A stretch of DNA of 64,000 nucleotides, taken from Isoperla grammatica. Lineage: Eukaryota; Arthropoda; Insecta; Plecoptera; Perlodidae. How positions within the stretch are numbered: position 1 is the stretch's first letter; every line of letters starts with the position of its first letter. Of this stretch, positions 53,182-62,950 are shown piece by piece. The DNA is taken from NCBI GenBank assembly GCA_945910005.1, contig OX246749.1, positions 26,624,679 to 26,688,678 of the forward strand, read 5' to 3'. The notes under the pieces were generated by a model. It was not told the origin of the DNA, did not search any database, and was given only the letters and a program-made list of their open reading frames with translations. The position numbers and the translations under genes are program-made.

Positions 53182-54333
53182 AGACACAGGAAGAAACCAA
53201 ATGGACTGAATTTCCGAATAAGTAAGAAGTGACCGAGTCGGAAATCTTGTGGTGGTAATTGATAACCACTAGCCATAAGTGACTTCTCCTACAAGAATGA
53301 AGACTATCTTCAGGATGGTTAACATCGTCCCCAAGAGACTTCTCCTACAAGACCAATGAAGAACACTTTCAAGGACTACCATCAGCCAGAAAAGACTTCT
53401 CCTACAGGATCTCAAGACTATCCTCAAGAACCAGGATCAACATCGGCCAGTAGAGAAATCTCCTACAAGACCTATGAAGAACAACCTCAAGAATATATAT
53501 CGGCCAGAAGAGATTTCTCCTACAAGAACATTAAACCTCTCAAGTGGACGATAAACCCAGTGGACAGCGATCTGAAGATGATTGAAGAGACCGAGTTGGA
53601 AACTACGGAAGAAACTAAACATCAGCCAGAAGAGACGTCCTCTACAACATCTATGAAGAATATCCTCAAGAATTAGGATAACTAACATCGACCTGAAGAG
53701 ACTTCTACCAGCAAGATCTATGAGGTATATCTTCAAGAATTACCATCAGCAAGAAGGGATTGATTTCCTCTATAACATCTAAGAAGAATATCCTAAGAAT
53801 TAGGATGACTAACATCGGACTGAAGAGACTTAAACCAACAAGATCTATGAGGTATATCTTCAAGAATTACCATCAGCTATAAGTGATTCTTCCTACTAGA
53901 TCTATGAAGAATATCTTCAAGAATTACAAAGACTTCTCCTACCAAATCGAAGAAGGATTCGTCAAGAATCAGAATGATTTACTTCGGCCAGAAGAGACTT
54001 CTCCTACAAGACCTATGAAGAATTCCTTCAAGAATCAGGAAGGCATTCAGAGTCCAAACATCATAAGCCAGGATGAGTGAAGATACGGAACCGAGACATG
54101 AATTTGCGGCTTAAGAATAAGCATCACAGCAAGAAGATGCCGAAACAGAGGCCTTGATATGAAGTCAGAAGGTAGAACTAAAGTGGAGAACAAACTTGGA
54201 GAATGGATAACTCTCCATGTTGGATATCCAAGCTCAATGAAAGACTACTGATGGATACAGAAACCAATGAAAAGAGACTTACACGTGTATGCGCGAGAGC
54301 GCGGGGAACGTGGTAAGATAAGCTGACTTAGTG
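53182..54333 (+). other. 3' UTR of the retrotransposon with degenerate internal repeats
   Basis: From about 53280 to 54070 the motif CTTCTCCTACAAGA ... CTATGAAGAA ... CTTCAAGAA ... ATCAGCCAGAAGAG recurs. The first copies, at 53283, 53340 and 53396, are 56-57 bp apart; later ones are more diverged and irregular. A 106-codon frame (53356-53676) results from the repeats and is not considered a gene. After 54080 the sequence is unique up to the hairpin at 54291. Confidence 0.75.
54291..54302 (+). promoter_or_regulatory. GNRA hairpin near the retrotransposon 3' end
   Basis: GCGC-GAGA-GCGC forms a perfect 4-bp stem closed by a GNRA tetraloop, 31 nt before the poly(A). By analogy with other LINEs it could be part of the structure recognised by the RT; this is inference. 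Confidence 0.4.
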
Positions 54334-54357
54334 AAAAAAAAAAAAAAAAAAAAAAAA
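54334..54357 (+). other. Poly(A) tail of the retrotransposon
   Basis: An uninterrupted run of 24 A directly followed by the 3' target duplication. Some R1-clade elements end without poly(A); this one has a clear tail. Confidence 0.9.
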
Positions 54358-54367
54358 TCACAACAGT
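54358..54367 (+). repeat. 3' target-site duplication of the retrotransposon
   Basis: TCACAACAGT, matching 47869-47878. The satellite unit then continues as ATCGTCACGGTAG in the correct phase. Confidence 0.85.
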
Positions 54368-55604
54368 ATCGTCACGGTAGTGCCGCGTGGCAAGCTGATG
54401 CGGGGTGCCCACCATCACAACGGTACGTCGCGGTAGTGCCGCGCGGCAAGCTGATGCGGGGTGTCCACCATCACAACGGTATCGTCGCGGTAGTGCCGCG
54501 CGGCAAGCTGATGCGGTGCCCATCATCACAACGATATCGTCGTGGTAGTGCCGCGCGGCAAGCTTATGCGGTGCCCATCATCACAACGGTATCGTCGTGG
54601 TAGTGCCGCGCGGCAAGCTGATTCGGTGCCCATCATCACAACGATATCGTCGCGGTAGTGCCGCGCGGCAAGCTGATGCGGTGCTTATCATCACAACGGT
54701 ATCGTCGCGGTAGTGCCGCGCGGCAAGCTGATGCGGGGTGCTCATCATCACAACGGTATCGACGTGGTAGTGCCGCGCGGCAAGCTGATGCGGTGCCCAT
54801 CATCACAACGGTATCGACGTGGTAGTGCCGCGCGGCAAGCTGATGCGCGGTGCCCATCATCACAACGGTATTGTCGCGGTAGTGCCGCGCGGCAAGCTGA
54901 TGCGGTGCCCATCATCACAACGGTATCGTCGCGGTAGTGCCGCGCGGCAAGCTGATGCGGGGTGCCCATCATCACAACGGTATCGACGTGGTAGTGCCGC
55001 GCGGCAAGCTGATGCGGTGCCCATCATCACAACGGTATCGACGTGGTAGTGCCGCGCGGCAAGCTGATGCGCGGTGCCCATCATCACAACGGTATTGTCG
55101 CGGTGGTGCCGCGCGGCAAGCTGATGCGGTGCCCATCATCACAACGGTATCGACGCGGTAGTGCCGCGCGGCAAGATGATGCGGGGCTCCAATCATCACA
55201 ACGGTATCGACGCGGTAGTGCCGCGCGGCAAGATGATGCGGTGCCCATCATCACAACGGTATCGACGCGGTAGTGCCGCGCGGCAAGATGATGCGGGGCT
55301 CCAATCATCACAACGGTATCGACACGGTAGTGCCGCGCGGCAAGATGATGCGGGGCTCCAATCATCACAACGGTATCGACGCGGTAGTGCCGCGCGGCAA
55401 GCTGATGCGAGGTGCCCATCATCACAACGGTATCGTCGTGGTAGTGCCGCGCGGCAAGCTGATGCGGTGCCCATCATCACAACGGTATTGTCGTGGTAGT
55501 GCCGCGCGGCAAGCTGATGCGGTGCCCATCATCACAACGGTATTGTCGTGGTAGTGCCGCGCGGCAAGCTGATGCGGTGCCCATCATAACAACGGTATCG
55601 TCGC
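54358..55604 (+). repeat. Satellite B, right block (55/57-bp units)
   Basis: About 22 units continue the array interrupted by the retrotransposon. Equivalent positions at 54713 and 54937 mark a 224-bp higher-order repeat of four units (57+55+57+55). Between about 55170 and 55370 a local variant reads AAGATGATGCGGGGCTCC. The GTATCGACG variant is common here and rare in the left block. The array ends in TCGCG at about 55604. Confidence 0.95.
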
Positions 55605-55708
55605 GAGTAGGGAGGAATAGGGGGTTCTGGGCCACTTTTTTGCGGAGCCGGCGGAGCCAGTCGATCCTGCGCGCCTCATACGTTACAGCTCGAAGTTGAC
55701 GTGTAATC

Positions 55709-55975
55709 CCTTTTATCTATTAATAGACTAGGCATATTAGTTAATAGTTAAGTAGGTTGCTGATACAATTATAACACACGCCCTTTCACGACCACAACTC
55801 CATCAATAATCAATACTTCCCAATACTTACTAATACTAATCAATAATAATTTTAATACCAAACAATACTTTCACTTTTATCTATTAATAGACTAGACATT
55901 ATTTAATAGTCAAGTAGGTTGATGACACAATTATAACACACGCCCTTTCACGACCACCACCCCATCACAAAACTG
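55709..55975 (+). repeat. Two copies of a ~95-bp repeat, 163 bp apart
   Basis: TTTTATCTATTAATAGACTA and downstream AATTATAACACACGCCC, TTTCACGACCAC recur at about 55709-55805 and 55872-55970 with several substitutions. They could be remnants of one dispersed element. Confidence 0.7.
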
Positions 55976-56079
55976 TTTTTAATTTCCAAATTATCTATCT
56001 AATTCTCTATTTTCACTTAATATTCTGCTCATCAAAGAATTTAACTCATGACTGACCTTACAAACTATCACTTAATTAC

Positions 56080-56390
56080 GATTCTATTTATAGATTCCTA
56101 ATTGAGGAGCCACATTAACATTGAAGCAATTTTCAATCCCGTACTCTTACCTAAAACACAGTTCTATACAGTTTCTCAGTTACTGTTCTATTTTTAGATT
56201 CACAAATGCGGAGCAAACTAAGATCAAGTCTTCTACAACCCCAACGAAGTCTTGTACTTACATATGATTCTATTTATAGATTTGAAATGGGGAGCTAACA
56301 TTTATAATTTAAATCTCCTCATATAAAAACAAACTCTATGGACTATTCTTACGATTCTATTTATAGATTCCTAATAGGGAACACGCGTAT
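56080..56390 (+). repeat. Four degenerate copies of a TTCTATTTATAGATT motif
   Basis: Near matches lie at about 56085, 56187, 56267 and 56353, spaced 80-102 bp, each followed within about 10 nt by a GGGGAGC- or GAGGAGCC-like tract. This is an old, decayed tandem repeat. Confidence 0.5.
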
Positions 56391-56499
56391 GAAAATTTTA
56401 ATCGAGTTTTAAATACCTTGTCTCTCATTTAATAATTTTGTGTCTTTGAATTTTGAAAAACGAATCAGTCTATGCCTCAAAATAATTGGTTTAGTAACG

Positions 56500-56594
56500 A
56501 TAAATAAAAGGGCGCGAAAAACGAGCCGCCGCCATGTAGAGTGGATTTGACGTCATGGTTTTTTACTGTGTACGCTCACCGCCTCAGCGATTGG
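56500..56594 (-). promoter_or_regulatory. Promoter-like cluster (CCAAT, CRE, TATA-like), minus strand
   Basis: Reading leftwards: CCAAT (56594-56590), a perfect CRE octamer TGACGTCA (56555-56548) and a TATA-like TTTTATTTATC (about 56510-56500), roughly 40 bp apart, inside a locally CpG-rich patch of otherwise AT-rich DNA. No ORF lies downstream, so any transcript would be noncoding. Chance is possible. Confidence 0.2.
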
Positions 56595-56847
56595 TCTGTA
56601 ACGCCACGTCTACAGAATCATTGCGTCACAGCCACATGTACGCGTTTCAGATCCCCGAGTTTAAACTTCAATAAATGCGACCACATTAAACCTAATTAAA
56701 AATGTATTTTTTACTTGGGACTTGCATTAGTATACTTTTTGTATCTGATACTATTAAACTAAGTGTTTGGTTTAACAAAAAAAATCGTACACGTGTTGCC
56801 TATTCAGTTCAATTTACGATAGATTTTACCGCCTACTGCTGTGGAGT

Positions 56848-57117
56848 CCTTGGTGCCAGGTACCGCATGGCCGGGTACAGCTACACCTCACGTTAGCCGC
56901 CTCACGTTGCGCCGATATGCTAGTAGGCCTATTGGGTTCAATGCCTTGGTGCCAGGTACCGCATGGCCGGGTACAGCTAGGCTACACCTCACGTTGCGCC
57001 GATATGCTAGTAGGCCTATTGGGTTCAATGCCTTGGTGCCAGGTACCGCATGGCCGGGTACAGCTAGGCTACACCTCACGTTGCGCCGATATGCTAGTAG
57101 GCCTATTGGGTTCAATG
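56848..57117 (+). repeat. Variant left edge of satellite C
   Basis: Unit 1 (56848-56943) is 96 bp because of a 14-nt insertion that duplicates CTCACGTT with AGCCGC between. Units 2 and 3 are 87 bp, with an extra AGGCT after GTACAGCT. Confidence 0.85.
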
Positions 57118-60100
57118 CCTTGGTGCCAGGTACCGCATGGCCGGGTACAGCTACACCTCACGTTGCGCCGATATGCTAGTAGGCCTATTGGGTTCAATGC
57201 CTTGGTGCCAGGTACCGCATGGCCGGGTACAGCTACACCTCACGTTGCGCCGATATGCTAGTAGGCCTATTGGGTTCAATGCCTTGGTGCCAGGTACCGC
57301 ATGGCCGGGTACAGCTACACCTCACGTTGCGCCGATATGCTAGTAGGCCTATTGGGTTCAATGCCTTGGTGCCAGGTACCGCATGGCCGGGTACAGCTAC
57401 ACCTCACGTTGCGCCGATATGCTAGTAGGCCTATTGGGTTCAATGCCTTGGTGCCAGGTACCGCATGGCCGGGTACAGCTACACCTCACGTTGCGCCGAT
57501 ATGCTAGTAGGCCTATTGGGTTCAATGCCTTGGTGCCAGGTACCGCATGGCCGGGTACAGCTACACCTCACGTTGCGCCGATATGCTAGTAGGCCTATTG
57601 GGTTCAATGCCTTGGTGCCAGGTACCGCATGGCCGGGTACAGCTACACCTCACGTTGCGCCGATATGCTAGTAGGCCTATTGGGTTCAATGCCTTGGTGC
57701 CAGGTACCGCATGGCCGGGTACAGCTACACCTCACGTTGCGCCGATATGCTAGTAGGCCTATTGGGTTCAATGCCTTGGTGCCAGGTACCGCATGGCCGG
57801 GTACAGCTACACCTCACGTTGCGCCGATATGCTAGTAGGCCTATTGGGTTCAATGCCTTGGTGCCAGGTACCGCATGGCCGGGTACAGCTACACCTCACG
57901 TTGCGCCGATATGCTAGTAGGCCTATTGGGTTCAATGCCTTGGTGCCAGGTACCGCATGGCCGGGTACAGCTACACCTCACGTTGCGCCGATATGCTAGT
58001 AGGCCTATTGGGTTCAATGCCTTGGTGCCAGGTACCGCATGGCCGGGTACAGCTACACCTCACGTTGCGCCGATATGCTAGTAGGCCTATTGGGTTCAAT
58101 GCCTTGGTGCCAGGTACCGCATGGCCGGGTACAGCTACACCTCACGTTGCGCCGATATGCTAGTAGGCCTATTGGGTTCAATGCCTTGGTGCCAGGTACC
58201 GCATGGCCGGGTACAGCTACACCTCACGTTGCGCCGATATGCTAGTAGGCCTATTGGGTTCAATGCCTTGGTGCCAGGTACCGCATGGCCGGGTACAGCT
58301 ACACCTCACGTTGCGCCGATATGCTAGTAGGCCTATTGGGTTCAATGCCTTGGTGCCAGGTACCGCATGGCCGGGTACAGCTACACCTCACGTTGCGCCG
58401 ATATGCTAGTAGGCCTATTGGGTTCAATGCCTTGGTGCCAGGTACCGCATGGCCGGGTACAGCTACACCTCACGTTGCGCCGATATGCTAGTAGGCCTAT
58501 TGGGTTCAATGCCTTGGTGCCAGGTACCGCATGGCCGGGTACAGCTACACCTCACGTTGCGCCGATATGCTAGTAGGCCTATTGGGTTCAATGCCTTGGT
58601 GCCAGGTACCGCATGGCCGGGTACAGCTACACCTCACGTTGCGCCGATATGCTAGTAGGCCTATTGGGTTCAATGCCTTGGTGCCAGGTACCGCATGGCC
58701 GGGTACAGCTACACCTCACGTTGCGCCGATATGCTAGTAGGCCTATTGGGTTCAATGCCTTGGTGCCAGGTACCGCATGGCCGGGTACAGCTACACCTCA
58801 CGTTGCGCCGATATGCTAGTAGGCCTATTGGGTTCAATGCCTTGGTGCCAGGTACCGCATGGCCGGGTACAGCTACACCTCACGTTGCGCCGATATGCTA
58901 GTAGGCCTATTGGGTTCAATGCCTTGGTGCCAGGTACCGCATGGCCGGGTACAGCTACACCTCACGTTGCGCCGATATGCTAGTAGGCCTATTGGGTTCA
59001 ATGCCTTGGTGCCAGGTACCGCATGGCCGGGTACAGCTACACCTCACGTTGCGCCGATATGCTAGTAGGCCTATTGGGTTCAATGCCTTGGTGCCAGGTA
59101 CCGCATGGCCGGGTACAGCTACACCTCACGTTGCGCCGATATGCTAGTAGGCCTATTGGGTTCAATGCCTTGGTGCCAGGTACCGCATGGCCGGGTACAG
59201 CTACACCTCACGTTGCGCCGATATGCTAGTAGGCCTATTGGGTTCAATGCCTTGGTGCCAGGTACCGCATGGCCGGGTACAGCTACACCTCACGTTGCGC
59301 CGATATGCTAGTAGGCCTATTGGGTTCAATGCCTTGGTGCCAGGTACCGCATGGCCGGGTACAGCTACACCTCACGTTGCGCCGATATGCTAGTAGGCCT
59401 ATTGGGTTCAATGCCTTGGTGCCAGGTACCGCATGGCCGGGTACAGCTACACCTCACGTTGCGCCGATATGCTAGTAGGCCTATTGGGTTCAATGCCTTG
59501 GTGCCAGGTACCGCATGGCCGGGTACAGCTACACCTCACGTTGCGCCGATATGCTAGTAGGCCTATTGGGTTCAATGCCTTGGTGCCAGGTACCGCATGG
59601 CCGGGTACAGCTACACCTCACGTTGCGCCGATATGCTAGTAGGCCTATTGGGTTCAATGCCTTGGTGCCAGGTACCGCATGGCCGGGTACAGCTACACCT
59701 CACGTTGCGCCGATATGCTAGTAGGCCTATTGGGTTCAATGCCTTGGTGCCAGGTACCGCATGGCCGGGTACAGCTACACCTCACGTTGCGCCGATATGC
59801 TAGTAGGCCTATTGGGTTCAATGCCTTGGTGCCAGGTACCGCATGGCCGGGTACAGCTACACCTCACGTTGCGCCGATATGCTAGTAGGCCTATTGGGTT
59901 CAATGCCTTGGTGCCAGGTACCGCATGGCCGGGTACAGCTACACCTCACGTTGCGCCGATATGCTAGTAGGCCTATTGGGTTCAATGCCTTGGTGCCAGG
60001 TACCGCATGGCCGGGTACAGCTACACCTCACGTTGCGCCGATATGCTAGTAGGCCTATTGGGTTCAATGCCTTGGTGCCAGGTACCGCATGGCCGGGTAC

Positions 60101-61627
60101 AGCTACACCTCACGTTGCGCCGATATGCTAGTAGGCCTATTGGGTTCAATGCCTTGGTGCCAGGTACCGCATGGCCGGGTACAGCTACACCTCACGTTGC
60201 GCCGATATGCTAGTAGGCCTATTGGGTTCAATGCCTTGGTGCCAGGTACCGCATGGCCGGGTACAGCTACACCTCACGTTGCGCCGATATGCTAGTAGGC
60301 CTATTGGGTTCAATGCCTTGGTGCCAGGTACCGCATGGCCGGGTACAGCTACACCTCACGTTGCGCCGATATGCTAGTAGGCCTATTGGGTTCAATGCCT
60401 TGGTGCCAGGTACCGCATGGCCGGGTACAGCTACACCTCACGTTGCGCCGATATGCTAGTAGGCCTATTGGGTTCAATGCCTTGGTGCCAGGTACCGCAT
60501 GGCCGGGTACAGCTACACCTCACGTTGCGCCGATATGCTAGTAGGCCTATTGGGTTCAATGCCTTGGTGCCAGGTACCGCATGGCCGGGTACAGCTACAC
60601 CTCACGTTGCGCCGATATGCTAGTAGGCCTATTGGGTTCAATGCCTTGGTGCCAGGTACCGCATGGCCGGGTACAGCTACACCTCACGTTGCGCCGATAT
60701 GCTAGTAGGCCTATTGGGTTCAATGCCTTGGTGCCAGGTACCGCATGGCCGGGTACAGCTACACCTCACGTTGCGCCGATATGCTAGTAGGCCTATTGGG
60801 TTCAATGCCTTGGTGCCAGGTACCGCATGGCCGGGTACAGCTACACCTCACGTTGCGCCGATATGCTAGTAGGCCTATTGGGTTCAATGCCTTGGTGCCA
60901 GGTACCGCATGGCCGGGTACAGCTACACCTCACGTTGCGCCGATATGCTAGTAGGCCTATTGGGTTCAATGCCTTGGTGCCAGGTACCGCATGGCCGGGT
61001 ACAGCTACACCTCACGTTGCGCCGATATGCTAGTAGGCCTATTGGGTTCAATGCCTTGGTGCCAGGTACCGCATGGCCGGGTACAGCTACACCTCACGTT
61101 GCGCCGATATGCTAGTAGGCCTATTGGGTTCAATGCCTTGGTGCCAGGTACCGCATGGCCGGGTACAGCTACACCTCACGTTGCGCCGATATGCTAGTAG
61201 GCCTATTGGGTTCAATGCCTTGGTGCCAGGTACCGCATGGCCGGGTACAGCTACACCTCACGTTGCGCCGATATGCTAGTAGGCCTATTGGGTTCAATGC
61301 CTTGGTGCCAGGTACCGCATGGCCGGGTACAGCTACACCTCACGTTGCGCCGATATGCTAGTAGGCCTATTGGGTTCAATGCCTTGGTGCCAGGTACCGC
61401 ATGGCCGGGTACAGCTACACCTCACGTTGCGCCGATATGCTAGTAGGCCTATTGGGTTCAATGCCTTGGTGCCAGGTACCGCATGGCCGGGTACAGCTAC
61501 ACCTCACGTTGCGCCGATATGCTAGTAGGCCTATTGGGTTCAATGCCTTGGTGCCAGGTACCGCATGGCCGGGTACAGCTACACCTCACGTTGCGCCGAT
61601 ATGCTAGTAGGCCTATTGGGTTCAATG
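56848..61627 (+). repeat. Satellite C, 82-bp tandem array
   Basis: The unit starts CCTTGGTGCCAGGTACCGC, then ATGGCCGGGTACAGC, TACACCTCACGTTGCGCC, GATATGCTAGTAGGCC, TATTGGGTTCAATG. The first three units are longer (96, 87, 87 bp). From 57118 there are 55 consecutive 82-bp units ending at 61627, in which I see no difference. Each unit contains a KpnI site (GGTACC) and a StuI site (AGGCCT). Repeated 68-codon frames are a by-product of the period. Confidence 0.97.
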
Positions 61628-61628
61628 C

Positions 61629-61715
61629 CGAGCCGTGACGAACACACGTTGCGTGGTGTGGCGTGATCTCCCCCCCCCCCCCTCCCCTTCACCTCTCTTT
61701 CACTCTAAAACCAGG
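61629..61715. other. Short spacer with C13 tract
   Basis: Unique sequence right of satellite C, with thirteen C at 61670-61682 and a CT-rich stretch after it. Confidence 0.5.
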
Positions 61716-62073
61716 CTCAAAAACCGGAGAAAATTTTCATTTTTTAATTATAGCTCAAGATTGAAACAAAAAATCGAAAAAATCCGAGTAGGCCTTAATC
61801 ATAGCGCTGTGGTTTGGTAAGCCCTACAGACTGAATTATATTGTATTTAACATTATAATCAGTATGACTGTGATTTTTATTTCATTAAAATTACTAATCC
61901 TTATTAGTTATAAATAATATACTAATTTCATTAGTAATTTATTTAAATAATAATCACAGTGTGTAGGGCTTACCAAACCACAGCGCTATGAATACTCACA
62001 TTCTCGATTTTGTCTTTCAATCTTGAGAAATTGAGATATAATAAAAAACTGCAAATTGTCTGCTGTTTTTGAC
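61716..62073. mobile_element. Foldback/MITE-like palindrome, 358 bp
   Basis: A perfect 29-bp inverted repeat (61800-61828 and 61962-61990, core GGTTTGGTAAGCCCTACA) sits within longer imperfect arms. Outward, CTCAAAAAC (61716-61724) pairs with 62065-62073 and CTCAAGATTGAAA with its counterpart near 62018-62030. Inward, ACTGTGATT and AATTACTAAT pair with AATCACAGT and ATTAGTAATT. The left arm has about 37 nt not matched on the right. No coding capacity; the interior is very AT-rich. It resembles a nonautonomous DNA transposon or foldback element; no target duplication was identified. Confidence 0.65.
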
Positions 62074-62585
62074 GTAGAGGTATCCTTCCCAACCCCCTCC
62101 CTTACAACCCTCTCTCACCAGAACAATCGCAGGTGTAAATACATAAGTGACCCAACCCCAAAGAAAGTGGAAATGTTGGATGGGGTAGGGGTGGGTGGCT
62201 GACAGACGAAATAACAAAACTGGGCGTTTGGCTCCTGGGCAGGGGGGGGGGGGGGGCGTCAACTAATTTAAAAGAAACAGGCAAGAAATATTGTCCACGA
62301 CCACAACAAGCCACTGTTCGTTCACCGCTGCCTCCTTCCTTCTCAACCAATCTTAGACAGTACTGCATGAGGGATACAAATTAGTCGCACAAACACCAAA
62401 TTCACTAAATTCTAAAAAACGTTTCACTTCAAATTTTTAGAACAAGCCAAGCAAGCCAAAATATCCCACTAGTATAGACCATGTACTAAAACGTCTCAGT
62501 AGTTGCCTTAGCCAGTATTTTTTTTTTATTTCATTTTGTATGTCTTTTACTTAAATAATGTGCTCTTTTAAATTAACTATAGGAA
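62074..62585. other. Unique DNA with G15 tract
   Basis: No gene recognised. Fifteen G lie at 62242-62256. Two short overlapping minus-strand frames (62017-62262 and 62102-62368) read through this tract and have no domains. Confidence 0.5.
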
Positions 62586-62907
62586 AACGCTCAGTGCGAC
62601 GCGTTGATAACGCTCAGTGTGACGCGTTTATAACGCTCAGTGCAACGCGTTGATAACGCTCAGTGTGACGCGTTGATAACGCTCAGTGTGACGCGTTGAT
62701 AACGCTCAGTGCGACGCGTTGATAACGCTCAGTGCGACGCGTTGATAACGCTCTGTGCGACGCGTTGATAACGCTCTGTGTGACGCGTTGATAACGCTCT
62801 GTGTGACGCGTTGATAATGCTCTGTGTGACGCATTGATAAAGCTCTGTGTGACGCGTTGACAACGCTCTGTATGACGCGTTGATAACGCTCTGTATGACG
62901 TGTTGAT
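62586..62907 (+). repeat. Satellite D, 23-bp tandem array, 14 copies
   Basis: The unit is AACGCTCAGTGTGACGCG followed by TTGAT. Copies 1-7 have CTCAGTG and copies 8-14 have CTCTGTG, a clean switch at about 62747. Most units contain ACGCGT (MluI). The last copies are the most diverged. Confidence 0.96.
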
Positions 62908-62950
62908 AAGCGAGCATGCGATTATTTATTCAATATCTCATTTATTTTTT

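Larger units (their letters stand above)
47879..54357 (+). mobile_element. R1-clade non-LTR retrotransposon, near full length, 6.5 kb
   Basis: Order: 5' UTR of about 509 bp (47879-48387), ORF1 gag-like (48388-49899), ORF2 endonuclease/RT (49889-53181, one frameshift), 3' UTR of 1.15 kb with internal repeats, poly(A) of 24 (54334-54357). It is flanked by a 10-bp target duplication inside satellite B, and the satellite resumes in register on the far side. Three zinc knuckles in ORF1, the INAQRS, QEPY, GIDTN and TSDH endonuclease motifs and a Cys/His motif after the RT match the R1 clade, which holds many site-specific families. No 28S rDNA flanks it, so it is not a canonical R1 insertion. Apart from the frameshift it looks recent. 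Confidence 0.93.
55605..56847. other. AT-rich DNA between satellites B and C
   Basis: No coding sequence with a recognisable domain. It contains a diverged 95-bp duplication, four degenerate short repeats and a small CpG-rich promoter-like stretch, listed separately. A 64-codon frame at 56702-56896 runs into satellite C and is not supported. Confidence 0.5.

Noticed and set aside
48201..53276. Minus-strand open frames opposite the retrotransposon ORFs
   Set aside because: Hydrophobic shadow translations of ORF1 and ORF2 without motifs.
53356..53676. 106-codon open frame downstream of ORF2
   Set aside because: It lies in the degenerate repeats of the 3' UTR and encodes no known domain.
47879..54357. 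Canonical R1 insertion in 28S rDNA
   Set aside because: Both flanks are satellite B; no ribosomal sequence is present.
57100..57120. tRNA box B-like GGTTCAATGCC in every satellite C unit
   Set aside because: No cloverleaf can be drawn around it: the T stem pairs poorly and box A is not identifiable. I treat it as a chance match.
57137..61607. Series of 68-codon frames every 82 bp in satellite C
   Set aside because: Identical frames generated by the period, each ending in the same stop; no ribosome or domain evidence.
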